Of a stretch of 64,000 nucleotides of DNA, positions 59,241 to 64,000 are shown piece by piece. The translations under genes and the position numbers were made by a program. The stretch comes from Coemansia sp. RSA 487 (Eukaryota > Kickxellomycota > Kickxellomycetes > Kickxellales > Kickxellaceae), in the NCBI GenBank assembly GCA_027577595.1, contig JANBRJ010000010.1, positions 124,001 through 188,000 of the forward strand, written 5' to 3'. Below the pieces are notes generated by a model that saw nothing but the letters and a program-made list of their open reading frames with translations, searched no databases and was not told where the DNA came from. Every line of letters begins with the position of its first letter. Positions within the stretch are counted from its first letter, which is position 1.

Positions 59241-60935
59241 ATGTCACTCTCTTCTTTATTCCTAAAGAAATACGGGCCAGGGCCGTTGACCAGATCGTTC
59301 AGCTCGCCGTTCATATCACTCGTTGAAAGGCGTATTACCAACTCTAGTGCTGAAATCCGCAAGAACCCAGATTGGATAAGCTTGATTGATAACGAAAAAG
59401 AGCGCACGCGCTGGTCAGAGATGGTTGCAGAGGAACTTGGAACGACGCCAACGGACATGGAGTATATATTTGAAGAGCTTGCTTACTACAAGACTCTTCA
59501 AGAGAATTGCCAAGGCACGGTGGTTCTAGGAGGCGCCGACATGGTGTGGGTAAGTGATGTTCCAGACGATAACCAGCTGTTAAGGGAGGTCAAGCATTAT
59601 GCAGCTATTCTGGAAGCTCATCCCAAACAAAAGATGGAACTAAAGGACAATACCACTCTGATGCTCATCGATCCATTGCTCTATCCGCTTGACTATGAGC
59701 TGTCGCATCTGCTGCCAAGTCCAATTGAATCGCCAGCTACTGCGCTCAGGGTCAGTACTTTCGGTGATAGACCTGGATCATTTGAGGCGTGGTCCAAGGT
59801 CGTGGCTGAACTAAACAAGGATATCAAAACAGATGACAATATTTACACAGATTGTGATCAGGGTAATGGCTTTTGCTGGCTGCCAACTGACATTCGAGTC
59901 AACGCAGATGGATCAGTACACATAAAGTCGTATATCAACAATTTGCATCCAACTCAACACTCTTTCTTTTACGCGACACTTTCCAAGGTCCTCGAAAGAA
60001 CCATTCCACTGTTCGAGCAAGTACTAACAGATCTAGTCCACCCTACTAATGTTCGGGTACCAGTGGTTGACGATGATTGTGTTGACTATACTGCACCACA
60101 TCCAGATGATGTTGACTGGGACGAAATCGATTTGGACGTTGAGGAAGATGATATCCGGGAAGCTTGGGAACAAGGAATTATTTACACAGAGCCAGTGCCT
60201 GGTGCATTTGTAGAGCCAGATCGTCCGTTAGTTCCTTATAGTCTGCGCGGAGAAGGCCTGCAGGTTGTCGTTGAAATGAAAAATATGCATTTGACACCGG
60301 AAAATCCCGAATACAAACCGTTTAGATGGAACAGGGTGAACAGGTGGCAGAACTCGGGTATTCCCAACGACAATATCGTAGCGACATCGATATGGTACTA
60401 TGATATTGATAATATGGATATTTCAGATATTGAATTTCGAGATCCCGTTGGTGAGTACAAAGAGATTGACTATATCAATGACGCATTAGATAAAAAGGTG
60501 TTTTCGTATGTCTATGGCGAATCGAACGATACCAGTAAAGGGTTTGGATACGAACAGGTTGCCGGAAGTACCGAAATCAAGAGCGGTCGCGTTGTATGCT
60601 TTCCAAACTCGTACCAGCATCTCAGATCATCAGTAAAGCTGGCCGATCCATCCAAGCCTGGGCATGTAAAGATGCTGCTTTTCCATTTTGTTCATCCAGG
60701 AGTACGTCTCCCATCGACATCGATTGTAGCACCACAGCAGCAGGACTGGTGGATTAAAGATGCATTTGCCACATCTCCACTCAAAGGCCTTCCACAAGAA
60801 CTTTGCCACATGATCCAGCAGAAAGTCAATATGCCAATGTCTCTAGAAAAAGCGCGCGAAAAGTATCTTGATTCAGGTGGTCTTCACTTACGCTATGAGA
60901 GCGAATTCAAAAGCTACAGCACCTACATAGCCTAA
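59241..60935 (+). CDS. DUF4246 family protein
   Basis: A 564-residue member of the fungal DUF4246 family, whose biochemical role is unknown (a 2OG-oxygenase-like fold has been suspected). Visible landmarks: GFCWLPTDIRVNADGSVHIKS, YINNLHPTQH, the core strand LQVVVEMKNMHLTPENPEY and NIVATSIWYYDIDNM. Near the C-terminus come SGRVVCFPNSYQH and LFHFVHPG. In family members I remember, the segment after PEY reads GGSWHVEG; here it is KPFRWNRVNRWQ, so a candidate metal-binding His/Glu pair is missing. The flanking motifs are well kept, so the fold is probably intact but activity may be lost or changed. Confidence 0.8.
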   Translation: MSLSSLFLKKYGPGPLTRSFSSPFISLVERRITNSSAEIRKNPDWISLIDNEKERTRWSEMVAEELGTTPTDMEYIFEELAYYKTLQENCQGTVVLGGADMVWVSDVPDDNQLLREVKHYAAILEAHPKQKMELKDNTTLMLIDPLLYPLDYELSHLLPSPIESPATALRVSTFGDRPGSFEAWSKVVAELNKDIKTDDNIYTDCDQGNGFCWLPTDIRVNADGSVHIKSYINNLHPTQHSFFYATLSKVLERTIPLFEQVLTDLVHPTNVRVPVVDDDCVDYTAPHPDDVDWDEIDLDVEEDDIREAWEQGIIYTEPVPGAFVEPDRPLVPYSLRGEGLQVVVEMKNMHLTPENPEYKPFRWNRVNRWQNSGIPNDNIVATSIWYYDIDNMDISDIEFRDPVGEYKEIDYINDALDKKVFSYVYGESNDTSKGFGYEQVAGSTEIKSGRVVCFPNSYQHLRSSVKLADPSKPGHVKMLLFHFVHPGVRLPSTSIVAPQQQDWWIKDAFATSPLKGLPQELCHMIQQKVNMPMSLEKAREKYLDSGGLHLRYESEFKSYSTYIA

Positions 60936-61093
60936 GGAGACGTATTTTAACAACTACGAATGTAGGGATATTTGGGACAGAGCTTATGTTTGTGTGGTGA
61001 TTTACTTGAAAAGCTTTCTAAAGCAATCTTAGAAAAGACGCAATATAATTAATAGTTAACACACAAGTATTCAATATGCTCTATGCATCTTAA

Positions 61094-61252
61094 CAAGCTG
61101 CAATCCCGGCTAGAATCGAAAAGGCACAAGATGAGCTACGCAAAGTGAAGACTCGCGAAGCACAGCTTCAGGCGGAATACCAAGGGCTACTTGAGCGCAA
61201 GAACGCATCGGCTGCAGAAATCGATGCTAAACTGGGTACTCAACGAAAGTAA
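61094..61252 (+). pseudogene. Coiled-coil coding fragment
   Basis: A 52-codon open stretch without an ATG, opening after a TAA at 61091. It encodes a charged helix (ARIEKAQDELRKVKTREAQL, then AEYQGLLERKNASAAEIDAK) with clear heptad spacing and protein-like codon use. An AG acceptor-like site precedes it. It looks like the last exon or a relic of a larger coiled-coil protein; the parent gene is not visible. A pseudogene piece is more likely than a live gene. Confidence 0.35.
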
Positions 61253-61323
61253 TAGCCAATGTTTATTTTTTTCTGTTTTTGAAATTTTATCATGCTCTTT
61301 AGTCACAATTGCATCAATCGCTC

Positions 61324-63998
61324 TTAGTTGGCGCTATTAATCAAAAGTTCTACTGGTTTCCACTTCTTAGTAGCGACATCGAGCTTGTGTAGTTGAGTCA
61401 GAATATGCACAACGTTGCTGCCAATAGCAATCCCAATGTCGACGCGCTCGGTGCACCTGGAAAGACATGCTGGGTACCTATTTTCTATTATCTGGCCCAG
61501 TGCTTTTTTAGCCAGGGCTTCGTGGTGCCTAATGTTATCACGTTTTTCTCGAGGAATCAGCTTAAACTCAATCAGAACCCCAAACTGATTTGGCTTGTTG
61601 TCGGTGCTGTATAACCGCATCAAATGGTCGCAGTGCCCGTCGCCTGTGTGGTTCTCGCGTGTTGTAACAGCATGCGATGTATGGGAGGATGCCTGATCTG
61701 GGTGCGAGAGTGCTCCAAGACACGATGCTGCTGTTAATACCGTTGCCACAATGTTGGCATAATGCTTCTCCTTGTATTTTGCATGGTTGGTGAGTGTGCC
61801 GAATGCCTCCTTGATAAAGCTGGAAAGAATCGCAGTCTTGCCTTCCCAAAGCTCAACAAGCAACGATCCACGGGCATTGACCTCAGCTCTTTCCACAAAC
61901 CCTGTTCCCAACAGCGTACGTGTGAAAAGAGTGCACCACACATTATATACTTCGTGGTTTGGGATGCACACCGAGTCTGGATGCTTGTGTGTCAGATAGC
62001 CAGCGAAAAGACAGAGCGTGAGCATCCCTTCTGTCGAATACTTACCGGAATTGACGATGTTCATATTTGGCTTAGGAAGCTGCAGTGAAACTGCTTGGCT
62101 GTTACTGAGAGCAAGGTCGTGGTCAAGCCCGCCAAGCCTTGTCTCCCTGTATTCGCGAATCAGGCTTTCCATTAAGCGAATGGCTTGATGACGATGGTTG
62201 GTAAACTGTTGTTCGATAAGATCGGTTGTGCCTGTAGCTACCCAATGTGCTCTGGCTGCGGGTTTAATGGCATCAGGTACATTTCGAAGCTCCCCATACT
62301 CAGACGACACTAGTTGGCTGCAGAGGCATTCGATAAAAGCGCATACTGACCATGGATTGTACTTGCCACGGAACCGCCCAAAATAATACCCATTGTACCA
62401 ATCCTTTATCACAGCCATAACTTCATCCCTGTGTTCGGCTATCTGCGGAAAGCGAGTGGCGCTCGTTTCCAGCAACCCTTCAACCTCCTTCGTGTTAAAC
62501 CAGAAAGAGTCTGTCAATGCGTCCAAGCCCCTGCCAGAGTGCTTGTAGGTGGCGCTGACGATACTGCCATTCCCTGTTACATGCTTGAACGGCACCATCG
62601 GAAAATCCACAATATTGTTCGCACCAGATCCGAGCTCTGTCAACGGCACCTCAAACACGCCAACCAAGAGGCCTTTACGAAGGTAGCGGTTGTCCTATAG
62701 CACCAGAAAAATGGCAAAAGTAGCAAAAGCATGTATGTGACAAGCGGTTTACACAAATAAGAGGTTTGGAAGAGTTGGTTGCAACTTACCTTGAACATTG
62801 CCTGAATCAAACCCTTGAGTGAGTTTTGCGCCTCTTCCTTCTCCTCATCGCTCCACGATTTCAAATGAGCATGGATAAAAGGGACGTCATATTCGTCGAT
62901 GAGTAGAATGTATTTACCAATACATTCGCCCACAAATTCCGATAGACCTATAAAAAGTTGCATTGGCATGTCTGCATACTCGCTGGCAAAATTTTTGGTG
63001 GCATATCTAGCATCCTTGTAAACGGCGAGGGTTTTCTGAAGCGTTTGTAGGTATATGTTGGTGTTTTCAACTTCAACACCTTCGATAAGAGGGTATTGTT
63101 TCAGCCAGTTATTGGCAGCAGTTGCAATCGCATCACAGAGTCTAACATAAAATCTCCCAACCGGCGTCCCCTTACACAAACTAAACGAGATGTGTATCAC
63201 TGGGTGCTTCATGAAATGTTCGTCGAAAAACACACGGTGCTTCTCCTTGAGCAATGAATCCTCGAATAACAGTGTGCGCTTTAGCTGACACTTTGTAGCA
63301 ACATCCATCTGTCGTATCTGCTCTGCTGATTGGCCAAGCTCTTCAATCGCGCTGTCTGGAACATCTAGATGTGACTCTTCTGGTGCCATGCTACAGAAGA
63401 GAAGCAGCTGAATTAGGTTATATGTTTTTCCGGAACGACGTGGCAAACATATGCGACCAGATTCGCTAACCTGGTCCCAAAAGCCAATGCAGAAAAGCGA
63501 CTTGTCAACTCTACATAGATTAGCATTGCCGGCAGCAGCAAATTTGGCATTGACACCTACATAGGATCCAGAAACTCTGACCGGCGAACTGCTTAGTTTA
63601 AACAAACGCAATGCCTCTTCAGGAGCCCGTGGTTCTGGCGTATGTGGTTCCGGCGTTCGCATTTCGGGTGGTGGCGGACTGATGCTTAACGCTTCAGAAG
63701 ATTGCGGTTCTGGAATGTGCTGTTCTGGTGTACGCACTTCAGGTGGCGGACTGCTGCTTAGCGCTTCAGGTGGGTCAATGCTAGTTGGTGGCTGGTGGCG
63801 TGTCTCGTTTGCTCTGCTGGTGTTTCGCTTTCGGCGCATAAGCTCATCTGTAATAAGCCCAATCTCGTCTTCTTTGTCAGGCACGTTCTTCCTAGCGGTT
63901 CAGAACTTTTGAAAACAAAAGCATGTTTAGTACGCATTGTTGGACATTGTCGACTGCCAAAATGAGCTCCGTGGAAATAAATGTTTGTACCTTTTCAT
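61324..63998 (-). CDS. AAA-ATPase-like/PD-(D/E)XK nuclease-family protein (spliced)
   Basis: A protein of about 826 residues combining an AAA-ATPase-like domain with a C-terminal PD-(D/E)XK (DUF1703) domain, a pair greatly multiplied in early fungi and in bacteria. Walker A is LPRRSGKT, Walker B LLIDEYDVPF; the nuclease core shows LIEFK followed by ALGQIIENRY. Two introns are inferred. 62695-62789 has a GTAAGT donor and TATAG acceptor and joins MFK to DNRYLRKG in frame. 63892-63990 links a tiny first exon (8 bases, ATG at 63998) to the main exon through a GCTAG acceptor and a TACTAAAC branch site. The N-terminus has proline-rich repeats (SPPPEVRTPEQHIPEP). Biological role unknown; defence or mobile-element roles have been suggested. 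The first exon touches the window edge, so it could extend further. Confidence 0.8.
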
Positions 63999-64000
63999 TG

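Noticed and set aside
1-64000. CRISPR arrays, rRNA genes, bacterial operons
   Set aside because: No regularly spaced direct repeats, no rRNA-like blocks, and the gene set is eukaryotic with introns and TATA promoters.

Overview
The window reads as nuclear DNA of a fungus, most likely an early-diverging lineage of Zoopagomycota or Mucoromycota grade (a Kickxellomycotina-like genome fits best, but this is inference). Genes are compact and mostly single-exon, with a few introns of about 40-140 bases, TATA boxes and pyrimidine-rich leaders, and gaps of 0.1-1.5 kb. The gene set mixes fungal housekeeping genes (RRN7, KRI1, BUD22, VPS11, VPS25, eIF5A, GLS1, EMC8, mL43) with genes absent from baker's yeast (PUS10, a SOSS-B/hSSB1 protein, ALKBH7, NUDCD1, a DGCR6-like protein, METTL7-like). 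No bacterial operons, rRNA genes, convincing tRNA genes or CRISPR arrays were seen.

Layout. 1-12 kb: a secreted SH3b+GH24 lysozyme, an unusual allantoicase-family protein, TRM8, an acidic serine-rich protein of unknown role, and ureidoglycolate lyase. 12-21 kb: MRG15/EAF3, a bacterial-style chorismate mutase-prephenate dehydratase, EMC8, RRN7/TAF1B, SOSS-B, an unknown membrane protein and a Rossmann-fold epimerase-like protein. 21-34 kb: KRI1, mL43, PUS10, a ubiquitin hydrolase, 1-Cys peroxiredoxin, glucosidase I, inositol monophosphatase and a METTL7-like methyltransferase. 34-40 kb: VPS11, ETF-alpha and homogentisate dioxygenase.

40-42 kb holds the standout item: a decayed but recognisable Fanzor (eukaryotic TnpB-like RuvC nuclease) gene on the minus strand, with small hairpins just beyond its 3' end. 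43-45 kb has a DGCR6-like gene and a repeat-like stretch with a probable LINE reverse-transcriptase fragment and a tRNA-like hairpin. 45-58 kb: 3-hydroxyacyl-CoA dehydratase, VPS25 (two exons), eIF5A, ALKBH7, a PIAS/Siz SUMO ligase whose N-terminus is split by introns, BUD22 and NUDCD1. 58-64 kb: a 51-residue zinc-finger mini-protein, a DUF4246 protein, a coiled-coil fragment and a spliced AAA-ATPase-like/PD-(D/E)XK gene that reaches the window's right edge.

Functional links: the allantoicase-family protein and ureidoglycolate lyase are consecutive steps of allantoin breakdown and lie 6 kb apart; prephenate dehydratase makes phenylpyruvate, and homogentisate dioxygenase acts in phenylalanine/tyrosine breakdown; RRN7, KRI1 and BUD22 all serve ribosome production. 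Apart from the allantoin pair these look like ordinary scatter. All family calls come from reading the translated sequence; no database search was run.
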